In this document: positions 14,603-23,840 of the stretch, piece after piece
Position numbering within the stretch: the stretch's first letter is position 1
Layout: every line of letters starts with the position of its first letter
Assembly (NCBI RefSeq): GCF_047785965.1
Contig: NZ_JBLOBF010000002.1
Span: forward strand, 134,537 to 198,536
Direction: 5' to 3'
DNA length: 64,000 nucleotides
From: Caldisericum exile_A
Lineage (GTDB): Bacteria; Caldisericota; Caldisericia; Caldisericales; Caldisericaceae
Position numbers and translations under genes: made by a program
The notes under the pieces: model-generated
Seen by the model: only the letters and a program-made list of their open reading frames with translations
The model's database searches: none
Told to the model about the DNA's origin: nothing

Positions 14603-16852
14603 TTAATCTTTAGGGTTTACATTTACAATACTTGGGGCAGGAAAAACTCTTGCCCCAATAATTTTTTTACGAAAGGCATCTGTAAAAAGCTTGTAAAGAT
14701 CTTGGGGATAAGTTTGCGTCCTTATACTTAGTTCATATACTTTAGAACCCTCACTAAATTTTTCAACCGGACCATAAATTTTTGCATCACTCAAGTCATT
14801 CATAAATATCGGTTGAATATTTTTTGTACTCAATTTAAATTCGTAAAGAAAAACAAAAGGAGGATAACCTAACTCTTTTCTAAACGATAACTCAACCATC
14901 AGAAAGTTGAATTCGTTATCATTTTTAAAGTTTTCAATTATATAATTCTCCTTCTCATAGGTCTGAACGAAAATGTCATTGGGATAGGTTTCAAATGCTC
15001 CTTGCCTTAGGTACTTGAATGCCTCAAAAGTAGTATAAATTTCGCTTCCATTAAGAAATGTATCCGCACTTACAAAAGCTAAAAGACCTACATTTTTAAA
15101 GTTCAAATGAGAAAAGATCGCCTCAGTTCCAAGAAAAATGGTCTTTTCAAAATTCTTTGAATCATAAATTATTTCACTTCCACCTTCAATAATAACAAGA
15201 TTTGTATTTCTGAAAACATTTTTAAGAGAGTTAGATAATTTCTGGATGCCATAACCTAAATAAAGAATCGACAAACTTCCACAGCGAGGACATTTTTCTA
15301 TTGGCTGTTCTGTATGCCCACAAATAGGACAAATAAGCAAATTCACTTCTTTATCAAAATATAAAGTACTCCTGCAAACAGGACATCTATGAACATACCC
15401 ACACTCACCACATACAATAAAAGTTGAATACGGTTTTCTGTTTAGAACAATTGCGACATTTTTATTTGAATCTAATGCCTTCCTAATTTTGCTTTCAAGG
15501 TAAGAAGAGATTGGAGATAGAGCGTCGGATTTTGGCTCTCTTCTCATATCAATGATCCTTTTATTTTGGTTTTTTAAATCTTTTATATTAGAAAGTTCAA
15601 AACCCTTTTCTTTTTGAAAATAATAAATTACATCGTCCAACGAATAAGTGGAAAAAATAAGTGATACATTTTCATATTCACTTTTCTTGTATGCAACAAT
15701 TCTTGTATCAAAAGGAAGGTATTCATGCGGTAAATGATATTTAGAGGATGCATCTTCTACAATAATAAATTGCAGATTCGGAATGTCCACAAACAGTGAA
15801 AATGGAGTAGATATAATTATGCGTTTGCCTAATTTTAACTGCCTTCTAATTTCGCTTTTTTCCTTACCTATGTTCCCAAATACAATTCCTGGGAAAAAGC
15901 TTTCATAAAGTTCACTTAGTGTTTTAATAAGCGCAATTTCGTTAGCAACCACAAGTACAGTTCCTTTTTCTTTCAATGCACTTTTAAAAATATTTGATAT
16001 GTATAATACCCTCTCCTTTAAACTCCCTCCGTTTACAATTAACCTTTTATTTTCATCTTTTACTGCTAATTCCGGTATTTCTTCCTCAATTTCTTTAATA
16101 ACGCCTTCTTTTAAAAGCATTTCTATAATTTCTAATCCGTTTCTTATTTTGTATATTGCGTCTCTATATGGCAAGGCTCTATTTTTCTTTATTCTAATAA
16201 GAACTTCCTTAATAGATTTAGCTATTCCTTTTTTGTGTATCATTTCTTCAAAAAGTTTCTCATTATTGATTGAAAGCAACTTATTAGACGGATACGGCGG
16301 CTTATATTGAATGTTGATCAGTTTTTTAATCTCAATTTCCCTCAAAAATTGCTTTAAATATTTAATTTTTGTTTTAGATTTATTCCTTAAACTATATAAA
16401 GAAATAGGAAAATTCTCAAATATTATATTTGCGATATTCTTTTTATCTTCTGATTTTAAGGAATTTTTAAAATCGGCAAATGATTCTGTATCAACTACAC
16501 TAACAATTGGAATCAATTCGCCTTCTGCATATGTCCCGTAAACTTTGTTTATGAGTGAATGTATTGAGATAAGAAAAGACTCAGAAACAAAATACAAAAG
16601 TTTTGCAATTTCCTTTGAAAAAAGATTTTTTTCTACAACAGAAATTACACTTTTTATTTGATCCTTAGACAAATTTTCAGGAATTTTATCGACAATTTTT
16701 AAAACATAAGCAAGTTTAGGCCTATTATTCTCTCCAAGAGGAACAAGAACTCGAGATCCTACTTCAATATCTAAAAAATCGGGGGCTTCATAGAAGAGCA
16801 CATCAAATGGAAAGTACGCATCTTCTATTGCAACCCCCGCAAACTTACTCAT
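14603..16852 (-). CDS. priA: Primosomal protein PriA with degenerate helicase motifs
   Basis: Replication-restart protein of 749 residues. It has the usual N-terminal DNA-binding domain (VGSRVLVPLG near 32-40). All eight zinc cysteines are present: C481, C484, C490, C493, C508, C511, C521, C524. The conserved end LSFRKELGYPPF is also kept. The ATPase core is degraded: the GSGKT loop reads GSLKE (276-280), DEEH reads EDAS (366-369), and the GTQM and AGRAGR regions are not conserved. It should bind forks but not act as a helicase, like the ATPase-less PriA reported in some other lineages. Overlaps metK by one base in an rpoZ-coaBC-metK-priA operon. Confidence 0.88.
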   Translation of the reverse strand: MSKFAGVAIEDAYFPFDVLFYEAPDFLDIEVGSRVLVPLGENNRPKLAYVLKIVDKIPENLSKDQIKSVISVVEKNLFSKEIAKLLYFVSESFLISIHSLINKVYGTYAEGELIPIVSVVDTESFADFKNSLKSEDKKNIANIIFENFPISLYSLRNKSKTKIKYLKQFLREIEIKKLINIQYKPPYPSNKLLSINNEKLFEEMIHKKGIAKSIKEVLIRIKKNRALPYRDAIYKIRNGLEIIEMLLKEGVIKEIEEEIPELAVKDENKRLIVNGGSLKERVLYISNIFKSALKEKGTVLVVANEIALIKTLSELYESFFPGIVFGNIGKEKSEIRRQLKLGKRIIISTPFSLFVDIPNLQFIIVEDASSKYHLPHEYLPFDTRIVAYKKSEYENVSLIFSTYSLDDVIYYFQKEKGFELSNIKDLKNQNKRIIDMRREPKSDALSPISSYLESKIRKALDSNKNVAIVLNRKPYSTFIVCGECGYVHRCPVCRSTLYFDKEVNLLICPICGHTEQPIEKCPRCGSLSILYLGYGIQKLSNSLKNVFRNTNLVIIEGGSEIIYDSKNFEKTIFLGTEAIFSHLNFKNVGLLAFVSADTFLNGSEIYTTFEAFKYLRQGAFETYPNDIFVQTYEKENYIIENFKNDNEFNFLMVELSFRKELGYPPFVFLYEFKLSTKNIQPIFMNDLSDAKIYGPVEKFSEGSKVYELSIRTQTYPQDLYKLFTDAFRKKIIGARVFPAPSIVNVNPKD

Positions 16853-18039
16853 TATATCTTCAATTCAGTTTTTATTGCATCTACTAAATCTGTTCTCTCC
16901 CAGGTAAATTCTGGCTCTTCACGACCAAAATGCCCGTAGGAAGCAGTTTTCTGGTATATGGGACGTCTGAGATCAAGATGTTGTATAATTCCGAGAGGAG
17001 AAAGATCCACAAGTTTTAGGAGGACTCTTTCAAGCTCAGAATCTGGAACAATACCTGTGCCAAAGGTGTCAACCATAAATGATACAGGTTGTGTTTCTCC
17101 AATGACATATGCCACTTGAATGAGACACTCTTTTGCAATACCTGCCTTAACTATATTCTTTGCAAGATAACGCATCATATATGTTGCAGACCTATCGACT
17201 TTTGTTGGATCTTTACCTGAGAATGCACCACCACCATGAGGAGCAAGGCCACCATAGGTATCCACCTCAAGTTTTCTTCCAGTCATACCTGTATCAGATT
17301 GAGGGCCACCTACAACGAATTTCCCAGTAGGATTAATGTGAAACCTTGTATTAGGTGTAAGAAGATGCGAAGGGATTACTTGCTTTGCAATATTCTCGAT
17401 AATGAGTTGTCTTGCTTCATCGCTCATTTCATCTGTTCTAGGATCAAGTAGTTCCTCTGTATGCTGAGTTGAAATCACAACATCTGTAACTTCAATTGCT
17501 TTTCCTTCCTCATATCTGAGAGTAACCTGCGCTTTTCCATCAGGTCCAAGGAATGGTGCAAGGTTTTTCGGTTCACCAGATTTCCTAACTGAAGCAAGTT
17601 TTTGGGTTAACCCATGAGCAAGAACTATTGGGAGAGGCATAAGTTGAGGTGTTTCGTCAATAGCATAACCATACATAATTCCCTGATCACCTGCACCACC
17701 TTTATCCACTCCCCTTGCAATATCAGGAGATTGCCTTCCCACTGCATTTAATACTGCACAAGTTCTATAATCAAAACCATACTTTGGAGAAGTATAACCA
17801 ACTTCTTTTACAGTCTGTCGAGTAATCTCAGAAATATCAACCCATGCACTTGTTGTAATTTCTCCACCTACAATTATAAGACCATGCGTTACATAGGTCT
17901 CACAAGCAACACGACCACTTGGATCTTGTTTTATAATCTCATCTAAAATTTTATCAGAAATTTGATCTGCCAGTTTGTCTGGATGACCTTCAGCAACTGA
18001 CTCTGTTGTCACAAATCTCTTTTTCTCGTTTCTAACCAT
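16852..18039 (-). CDS. metK: S-adenosylmethionine synthetase
   Basis: Makes S-adenosylmethionine from methionine and ATP, cytoplasmic, 395 residues (full length). Signature segments are TTESVAEGHPDKLADQISD at the N-terminus, GAGDQGIMYGYA near residue 118 and GGGAFSGKDPTKVDRS near 265. It sits between coaBC and priA, with 13 bases to the former and a one-base overlap with the latter. I see no SAM riboswitch in front of it, as it is internal to an operon. AAGATGG follows an AGGAGGTTAA site. Nothing unusual in the protein. Confidence 0.95.
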   Translation of the reverse strand: MVRNEKKRFVTTESVAEGHPDKLADQISDKILDEIIKQDPSGRVACETYVTHGLIIVGGEITTSAWVDISEITRQTVKEVGYTSPKYGFDYRTCAVLNAVGRQSPDIARGVDKGGAGDQGIMYGYAIDETPQLMPLPIVLAHGLTQKLASVRKSGEPKNLAPFLGPDGKAQVTLRYEEGKAIEVTDVVISTQHTEELLDPRTDEMSDEARQLIIENIAKQVIPSHLLTPNTRFHINPTGKFVVGGPQSDTGMTGRKLEVDTYGGLAPHGGGAFSGKDPTKVDRSATYMMRYLAKNIVKAGIAKECLIQVAYVIGETQPVSFMVDTFGTGIVPDSELERVLLKLVDLSPLGIIQHLDLRRPIYQKTASYGHFGREEPEFTWERTDLVDAIKTELKI

Positions 18040-18052
18040 CTTAACCTCCTAA

Positions 18053-19216
18053 TTAAAATTTGAATATTTTAGAAAAAACAAACTCTGCTATGCTTTCCTT
18101 ATCGCCTTCAAACTCACTTATTGAGCCTGCTCTATCTATCAAAATGATTTTTCCTGTATCGCTTCCAATATTTTCAGGCAAATTTGCAACTATATAATCA
18201 AGATTTTTTTCTTCTAACTTCTTTTTAGCATTCTCAATAAGATTATCTGTTTGAAGTGCAAATCCTACAAATATTTTGTTATCTTTATATTTTGAGGCTT
18301 CCTTGAGGACATCAACAGTTGCAATAAGTTCTAATGTAAGATTGTTGAATTTCGGAAGTTTATTAGGCTTCGACTCTTTTGGTTTGTAATCAGATGGTGC
18401 TGCCGCCATTACAAACAAATCGCAATTTCTTACTTCGTTACCAACCGCATTGTAGAGATCTTCTGTTGTATCGACTCTTACAATTTTCATTCCGAAAGGC
18501 AATTTCTGAGAAGTATGTGCAACAATTAGCGTGACATCTGCACCTAATCTTCTTGCCACTTTTGCAAAGGCGATACCCATTTTTCCAGACGAACCATTAG
18601 TTATAAATCTAACTGGATCAATATATTCTCTCGTTGAGCCACTTGTTACGAGCACCTTTAATCCCTGTAATTTCTTAGGCGATAGTTCAACAAGAATCTC
18701 TTCAAAAATTTCGTCTGGTTCTTTAAGGCGACCTTTACCTTTTTCAAGATCTGCTAAAAAACCTTCATCTGGCTCTAAAATTTTATAACCAAATGTTTTA
18801 AGTATCTCAATGTTCTTCTGAGTTGCAGGATGTAGAAGCATGTTTTCGTTCATAGAAGGAGCAATAAGAGTAGGTTTTCTTGAGGCAAGAAGCGTTGTCA
18901 AAAGTAAACTATCTGAAATTCCTGAGGCAACTTTTGAAATAAAATCAGCAGTTGCAGGAACAACAACAATTAGATCCGCCCACCTTGATAGCACAAGATG
19001 TATTGATGATCCATTAATAACAGAAAATTGATCGTTATCTGTATATACTTCTTCTGCGCCGAGCGAAAGAAAAGAAAAAGGAGTAACAAATTTCTCTCCG
19101 CCCCTTGTAATAACTACCTTAACCTTTATACCTTTCTTTACAAGGAGCCTTAAAACCTCAAGAGATTTGTATGCTGCAACCCCACCAGTTACAGCAAGAA
19201 GTACTTTATTCTCTAT
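18053..19216 (-). CDS. coaBC: Bifunctional CoaBC (coenzyme A biosynthesis), apparent AUA start
   Basis: Bifunctional phosphopantothenoylcysteine synthetase/decarboxylase of 387 residues. The flavoprotein half begins KVLLAVTGGVAAYKSLEVL and continues through IHLVLSRWADLIVVVPATA and APSMNENM. The synthetase half starts near LKVLVTSGSTREYIDPVRF and includes NGSSGKMG and MAAAPSDYKP. In this frame there is no ATG, GTG or TTG between an upstream TGA and the conserved TGGVAAYK. The only sensible start is ATA at 19214-19216, seven bases after AAGGAG. The first regular codon (GTG, 18994) would delete 74 conserved residues. Overlaps rpoZ by 11 bases. Confidence 0.88.
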   Translation of the reverse strand: MENKVLLAVTGGVAAYKSLEVLRLLVKKGIKVKVVITRGGEKFVTPFSFLSLGAEEVYTDNDQFSVINGSSIHLVLSRWADLIVVVPATADFISKVASGISDSLLLTTLLASRKPTLIAPSMNENMLLHPATQKNIEILKTFGYKILEPDEGFLADLEKGKGRLKEPDEIFEEILVELSPKKLQGLKVLVTSGSTREYIDPVRFITNGSSGKMGIAFAKVARRLGADVTLIVAHTSQKLPFGMKIVRVDTTEDLYNAVGNEVRNCDLFVMAAAPSDYKPKESKPNKLPKFNNLTLELIATVDVLKEASKYKDNKIFVGFALQTDNLIENAKKKLEEKNLDYIVANLPENIGSDTGKIILIDRAGSISEFEGDKESIAEFVFSKIFKF

Positions 19217-19403
19217 TTTCCTTCTCCTTATTCAAAAGATATTCTTGGACCTTGTAAATAAAGTCAGCCGCATAAAACGGATTGTAAACGGTTAGATTTA
19301 ACTTATATAACTTTTGCCCTTCTTCAATAAGCACTTGTATTAGCCTGTATTTGTTATCAATAACTTCCTTCAAAAGCTTCATATAAATTTCTGAATCTTG
19401 CAT
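19206..19403 (-). CDS. rpoZ: RNA polymerase omega subunit
   Basis: Small protein of 65 residues that fits the omega subunit: a central NKYRLIQVLIEEGQKL stretch corresponds to the conserved helix of RpoZ, and the position directly before coaBC and priA is classic for rpoZ. Omega assists RNA polymerase assembly. The sequence is short and divergent, so the call leans on synteny. An AGAGGTG site precedes the ATG. gmk, which often precedes rpoZ, is missing here; the upstream gene is a divergent glycosyltransferase. Confidence 0.7.
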   Translation of the reverse strand: MQDSEIYMKLLKEVIDNKYRLIQVLIEEGQKLYKLNLTVYNPFYAADFIYKVQEYLLNKEKENRE

Positions 19404-19522
19404 GCCTCACCTCTCTAAACTAAATATCTACCTAAATTTATTTTATGGCATAAAATTATTTTATCAAAAATAAAAATATAGTCAATTTTCTTTAAAACAA
19501 AATTTACTTATAATCTAAGGAA

Positions 19523-20260
19523 ATGAAAAATGAGATGGAAATAAAAAGATTAGGAAATGATTTATATTTTTCAATTATCATTCCCGCTCATAACGAAGAG
19601 GATTACATATACGAAACCTTAAGCAAATTAGAAAATCTGAACTATCCAAAAGATAAGTTTGAAGTAATTGTAGTTGAAAATGGTTCGAAAGATAAAACAA
19701 ATGAAATAATTGATGATTTTAAAAAAACGACCAAACTTGATATGCAGGTTGCAAAACTCGAAAAGAATGGAGTCTCAGCTGCAAAAAATTTTGGTGCACG
19801 CTTGATAAATTCAAATGCTCAATGGCTGATCTTTCTTGATGCTGATACACATCTTGAAAAAGATTTTCTAAAAGAATTGAACGAATTGATTACAAAAATG
19901 AGAGATGTTGTAATAATAGCAACCTCTCTTAGACCATTAAATGATTCATTTAAAGCAAGAGCATGGTTTAATTTCTATAACTTTGGACGATGGGTAAGCC
20001 AAAGTTCAATGTCTATACAAATAGTGAGAAAAGATATATTCAAAAAAATAAAATTCGACGAGTCATTGACGTTTAACGAAGATTTAACTCTCATAAAGAA
20101 GGCAAAAAAGTTTGGTAAGTTTTACTATTTTTGGACTGATAAGGTATACACATCTACACGTAGATTTGATGAGGTAGGCTATATGAAACAATTTATAATT
20201 TGGGTTTGGTGGAACATTATTCCAGAAAGAAGGAAAATAAAATACCCCGTAATAAGATAA
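19523..20260 (+). CDS. Glycosyltransferase family 2
   Basis: Glycosyltransferase of 245 residues with the GT-A fold: SIIIPAHNEEDYIYETL at the nucleotide-binding start, VVENGSKDKTNEI, and the DxD metal motif in LIFLDADTHLEKDF. No membrane helices, so probably a peripheral cytoplasmic enzyme; acceptor unknown. A TATAAT (19509-19514) lies eight bases before the ATG. An in-frame ATG at 19532 is an alternative start. Stands alone, divergent from rpoZ and abutting the convergent M23 gene stop to stop. Confidence 0.85.
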   Translation: MKNEMEIKRLGNDLYFSIIIPAHNEEDYIYETLSKLENLNYPKDKFEVIVVENGSKDKTNEIIDDFKKTTKLDMQVAKLEKNGVSAAKNFGARLINSNAQWLIFLDADTHLEKDFLKELNELITKMRDVVIIATSLRPLNDSFKARAWFNFYNFGRWVSQSSMSIQIVRKDIFKKIKFDESLTFNEDLTLIKKAKKFGKFYYFWTDKVYTSTRRFDEVGYMKQFIIWVWWNIIPERRKIKYPVIR

Positions 20261-20266
20261 TTACGG
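20247..20266. terminator. Weak hairpin spanning two abutting stop codons
   Basis: CCGTAAT (20247-20253) pairs with ATTACGG (20260-20266) around a six-base loop. The two stop codons (20258-20263) lie in the loop and 3' arm. The minus-strand tail GGTATTTTATTTT is U-rich, so it may end the secA-ftsEX transcript. The plus-strand tail is not U-rich. Confidence 0.4.
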
Positions 20267-21436
20267 CAAATAATCTAAAGGATTTACAGGTGTTGACTTT
20301 CCAGTTATTGGATCAATCTTGTAAATTGAAAAATGCAGGTGTGGACCCGTTGACCAACCTGTGTTATCAGAATAAGCAATAATTTGCCCTTGTTTAACTT
20401 CTTCACCTTCTTTTACAACGAAACTCTTCAAATGTGCATAAAGGGTCGAGAAGTTCTGTCCATGAGATATTATTACAACGTTTCCGTATCCTTCAAGCCA
20501 CTTCGTTGCTATAACAGTTCCCGATGCTGCGGCTTTAATTGGCGTACCTGTGGGAATCCCTATGTCAATACCGTCGTGCAATCTCCATATATGAAGAATT
20601 GGATGAAACCTCATTCCAAACTCTGATGTTATTGGACCTTTTGCAGGCCAAATAAAAGTACCAGAATAAATACCTTTCTTCCTCTGCTCTTCTATTAGTT
20701 TCTGAATTAGTTCTTCTTCCTTTTTGATTTCTTCTTCAAGTTCGCTCTGTTTATACAAAAGATATGTCTTCTTTTCCTTGAGTGTTGTAAGAAGCCTATT
20801 TTTCATATCAATTTCTTGAAGTAGTATGTTCTCTTGTTCCTGCTTCTCCTTTAACACTGCTTCATATTCTTTTTCTGCTTTTGACAGATCACTTTTAAAT
20901 TTCTCAAGTTGAAGCTTGTCTTTTTCTGCTTGTTCCATCAACTTTCTGGTATAATCAGAAATATAACTTATGTATGTGATTCTTTTGTAAACAGATTCAG
21001 GATCACTTCCTTCATACAAAAGTTCAACAGGAGAAATTGCAGTAAGTTTATATGAAAGATTTATTGCCTCTTCGAGATCCTTTTGCCTTTTTGAAATTTC
21101 CGCTTCTTTATCTTTTATTTCCTGTTCTTTTACTTTAATTTGTGTGTTAAGATCATCGATTTTTATCTGAGTTTTCTTTATTTCTTCTTCAAGATATGAA
21201 ACCTCACTTGAAAGATTATTGACCAATGCATTAATCTCTCTTGTAGATTGATCAATACTTACGATATTCTTCTTAATCTGTTCAAGTTGAGCCTTATACT
21301 GAGCAAGTTTTTTTTGCTCCTCTTCGAGGCCAGATTTAACGACAGTAACATTAAAAAGCAAAGTTAATATAGAAACTAAAACTAACAACTTAGCACCAAT
21401 TTTTTTAAAATGAAATATCCTCGCTTCATTTAACAT
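20261..21436 (-). CDS. EnvC/NlpD-like murein hydrolase activator (coiled coil + M23)
   Basis: Cell-envelope protein of 391 residues. A signal or anchor helix (about 14-33) leads into long Lys/Glu coiled coils (about 35-250). A C-terminal M23 LytM domain has FHPILHIWRLHDGIDIG, HGQNFSTLYAHL and GPHLHFSIYK, so the metal-binding histidines look intact, unlike degenerate EnvC of enterobacteria. It overlaps ftsX by 11 bases. FtsEX-controlled activation of peptidoglycan cleavage at the septum is the known role of such partners. Catalysis by this protein itself is therefore plausible. Confidence 0.88.
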   Translation of the reverse strand: MLNEARIFHFKKIGAKLLVLVSILTLLFNVTVVKSGLEEEQKKLAQYKAQLEQIKKNIVSIDQSTREINALVNNLSSEVSYLEEEIKKTQIKIDDLNTQIKVKEQEIKDKEAEISKRQKDLEEAINLSYKLTAISPVELLYEGSDPESVYKRITYISYISDYTRKLMEQAEKDKLQLEKFKSDLSKAEKEYEAVLKEKQEQENILLQEIDMKNRLLTTLKEKKTYLLYKQSELEEEIKKEEELIQKLIEEQRKKGIYSGTFIWPAKGPITSEFGMRFHPILHIWRLHDGIDIGIPTGTPIKAAASGTVIATKWLEGYGNVVIISHGQNFSTLYAHLKSFVVKEGEEVKQGQIIAYSDNTGWSTGPHLHFSIYKIDPITGKSTPVNPLDYLP

Positions 21437-22304
21437 TTCTAAACCTTAAAATAGATATAATGCTTCCTATAAGCGAAGAAACTATTGAAAAGATAAGTAA
21501 TACAAAAAGCAACATATTAAAGTTAATATTTCCCGAAATAGTTGCGTAAGGTATTATCCCCTGAACAATCCCTGAGCTTAATTCATTAACTTTCTCTATC
21601 AAATAATACGATATACCCCAAGCAACCAAATTAAGGAAGACAACGATTAGCAAGAAAGGAAGAAAAGTAAATACCGCATCTGCTCCTATAAGCTTTAGCA
21701 CTCTTATATCATTTCTTCTATAATCAAGTAAAAGTGTTGTTGTATTCTGAACCGTAAATATAAATTCAACAAGGACTGCAAGCATCACAGATGTAAAAAT
21801 GAGATAAATTACATTAATAAGATTGTTTATTTTATTTGCGGTATCTTGAGAAAACACAACAACATCAACAGTTTGCAAATCTTTAATAATATCTGTAATT
21901 CTTTTTCCGAGACTTATATCATTTAATTCAACTGTTGCAGAATAAGGAAGAGGATTTTTACCTAAACTTGTCAAAATACCCTGATACTGAGGAAAAATTT
22001 TTATAAACTCTTCTTTTGCTTGATCTGGTGTTGTTAGAGTGACACTTTTTACACCATCAATTGCGTTTATCGTTGAAATAGTTGACTCAACATCAGCTCC
22101 ATTTAAATTCTGTTTAAAGAATACAACAATTCTCACCTTTTCCTTCAATGTGAGAGAGCTCTGAAAGAGTTTTTTACCAATTATATAAGTTGATCCAAGC
22201 GCAACCATACCAACTAAAAGTGAGATAATCGTTACAATAGCAATTTTTTTAGTTTCCTTCAAAACCAATAATGTATGTCTCAATATATAAAATAGCCTAT
22301 ACAT
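21426..22304 (-). CDS. ftsX: Cell division ABC transporter permease FtsX
   Basis: Membrane partner of FtsE, 292 residues. Helix 1 (about 21-43) is followed by a large extracellular domain to about residue 160, then three more helices (165-185, 215-240, 260-285), the standard four-helix FtsX topology. It transmits ATP hydrolysis by FtsE to the periplasmic murein hydrolase encoded next. Overlaps ftsE by eight bases and the M23 gene by 11. Assignment rests on topology, on the NTTTLLLDYRRNDIRVLKLIGA segment and on position. Confidence 0.9.
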   Translation of the reverse strand: MYRLFYILRHTLLVLKETKKIAIVTIISLLVGMVALGSTYIIGKKLFQSSLTLKEKVRIVVFFKQNLNGADVESTISTINAIDGVKSVTLTTPDQAKEEFIKIFPQYQGILTSLGKNPLPYSATVELNDISLGKRITDIIKDLQTVDVVVFSQDTANKINNLINVIYLIFTSVMLAVLVEFIFTVQNTTTLLLDYRRNDIRVLKLIGADAVFTFLPFLLIVVFLNLVAWGISYYLIEKVNELSSGIVQGIIPYATISGNINFNMLLFVLLIFSIVSSLIGSIISILRFRNVK

Positions 22305-22953
22305 ATTCCTTTCCGACTATCCTTCCTTTTTTAATTTTAATAATTCCTTTTGGCTTATTGCCAAATTCAATTAAATGGTGTGTCGACATTATAACGGTCG
22401 TTCCTCTCTCATTTAAAACTTCAACAAAATTTAGAACTGCCTTTGCCGTGTCTACATCAAGATTGCCTGTGGGTTCATCCAGTAATAAAACATTCGGCTC
22501 AACAATTAAAGCTCTTGCGATAGAAACTCTCTGTTTTTCTCCATAAGACAATTCCTTCACTAGTTTATACATCTTTTCTCTGAGTTTAACTTCACTTAAA
22601 ACAGTTTCAACTTTGTTATGAATGTCTTTGAAACTTATCCCTCTAAACTGCATTGGCAAGGATACATTGTCAAAAACAGTTCTATCATCAATTAAAGTTA
22701 AATCTTGAAAGGCAAAGCTAATTTTTCTTCTCAAGTCTGTTTTGTTATATTTTCTAATATCAATACTTTCAAAAGTTACAAGCCCTTCGGTTGGCTCTTC
22801 ATCGCCTCTTATTATCTTTAAAAGTGTAGTCTTACCTGCCCCCGACTCTCCCATAAGGATAACAAAATCACCTTTATTAAACTTTAAATTTACTTTATCA
22901 AGTGCAACTGCTCCATTTGGGTAAATCTTAGAGACATTCTTTAACTCTATCAT
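22297..22953 (-). CDS. ftsE: Cell division ATP-binding protein FtsE
   Basis: ABC ATPase of 218 residues. Walker A is GESGAGKTTLLKII (near 35), the signature LSYGEKQRVSIARAL (near 139) and Walker B VLLLDEPTGNLD (near 160), with the STHH switch histidine after it. FtsE opens N-terminally with VSKIYPNGAVALDKVNLKF. Works with FtsX in the divisome to drive septal murein hydrolysis. ATGA overlap with the preceding yitT-like gene puts it in a long secA-prfB-yitT-ftsE-ftsX-M23 chain. Confidence 0.93.
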   Translation of the reverse strand: MIELKNVSKIYPNGAVALDKVNLKFNKGDFVILMGESGAGKTTLLKIIRGDEEPTEGLVTFESIDIRKYNKTDLRRKISFAFQDLTLIDDRTVFDNVSLPMQFRGISFKDIHNKVETVLSEVKLREKMYKLVKELSYGEKQRVSIARALIVEPNVLLLDEPTGNLDVDTAKAVLNFVEVLNERGTTVIMSTHHLIEFGNKPKGIIKIKKGRIVGKEYV

Positions 22954-23840
22954 AACCTCTCCTTGGGAGACTTAAAGCCCTGCCCAATGATTTCAGATGC
23001 GTCTCCAACAATCGTAAATGACTCTGGATCTGTTTCGACAACAATCCTCTTTACTTTCATAACTTCTGTATGTAGCACTGCAACTAAGAGAAGATCTCTT
23101 AGTTGTTTAGTATAACCGCCTTTCACTTCAAACTCGGTAACACCTCTTCCAATTTCCTCAAATATTCTCTTTTTAATATCCTCGCCTTTTCTTGTGATTA
23201 TAAACAAAACTTTATAAGATAAAAATCCTTCTTGTGCAAGATCAATTGCATAGTTAGAAATAAGTTCAGCAATTATAGAATAAAGCGGAACATTAATGTC
23301 CTTAAAAACAAAACCCGACGCTACAATTATAACAACATCAACAACCATCAAGGCCTGACCAAAAGGAAGACCAGTAAAATCATAAATAAGTTGTGCAAGA
23401 AGGTCAGTACCACCGGTAGAGGCATAGAATCTAAAAACAATACCAATGCCTGCACCCATAATAAAACCACCGTAAAGAGCAGCAAGCATTGGGTCAGTTG
23501 TAAATGAGGGCAAGTATGGTGCAAGAATATCAATTAAGATAGAAGAAAGGATTGTTCCAAGAATAGTCCCAAAGAAGAATTTTAAACCAATCCTTCGAAG
23601 ACCTAAAATTAAAAGGGGAATATTCATTAAAACAACAGTTATACCAACCTTTAAAAATGGTAAATAGTGGTTTAAGATGATTGCAATACCTATGAAACCA
23701 CCAGGAGCAATGTGATTCGGTTGAATAAAAACGTCAATTGCAATGGCATATATAAGCGAACCTACAAAAATTCCAGTAGCTTCTTTTAGAATTTGAAGAA
23801 TTTTATTTCTTGGACTTAAGGTAAGCCCAGATAAACTCAT
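22950..23840 (-). CDS. YitT family membrane protein
   Basis: Membrane protein of 296 residues with five to six helices in the N-terminal two-thirds (the YitT_membrane domain, including QPNHIAPGGFIGIAIIL and FYASTGGTDLLAQLIYD). It ends in a soluble DUF2179 domain (about 215-290: LSYKVLFIITRKGEDIKKRI, KQLRDLLLVAVLHT). Function is not established in any species as far as I know. The ATG at 23840 follows GGAG by six bases; a TTG at 23843 is also in frame. Overlaps the prfB 3' end by 38 bases. Confidence 0.87.
   Translation of the reverse strand: MSLSGLTLSPRNKILQILKEATGIFVGSLIYAIAIDVFIQPNHIAPGGFIGIAIILNHYLPFLKVGITVVLMNIPLLILGLRRIGLKFFFGTILGTILSSILIDILAPYLPSFTTDPMLAALYGGFIMGAGIGIVFRFYASTGGTDLLAQLIYDFTGLPFGQALMVVDVVIIVASGFVFKDINVPLYSIIAELISNYAIDLAQEGFLSYKVLFIITRKGEDIKKRIFEEIGRGVTEFEVKGGYTKQLRDLLLVAVLHTEVMKVKRIVVETDPESFTIVGDASEIIGQGFKSPKERL

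Noticed and set aside
16852..18052. SAM riboswitch in front of metK
   Set aside because: Only 13 bases separate metK from coaBC, leaving no room for one.
18053..18994. Short form of coaBC from the GTG at 18994
   Set aside because: It would remove 74 residues including the conserved TGGVAAYK segment of the flavoprotein domain.
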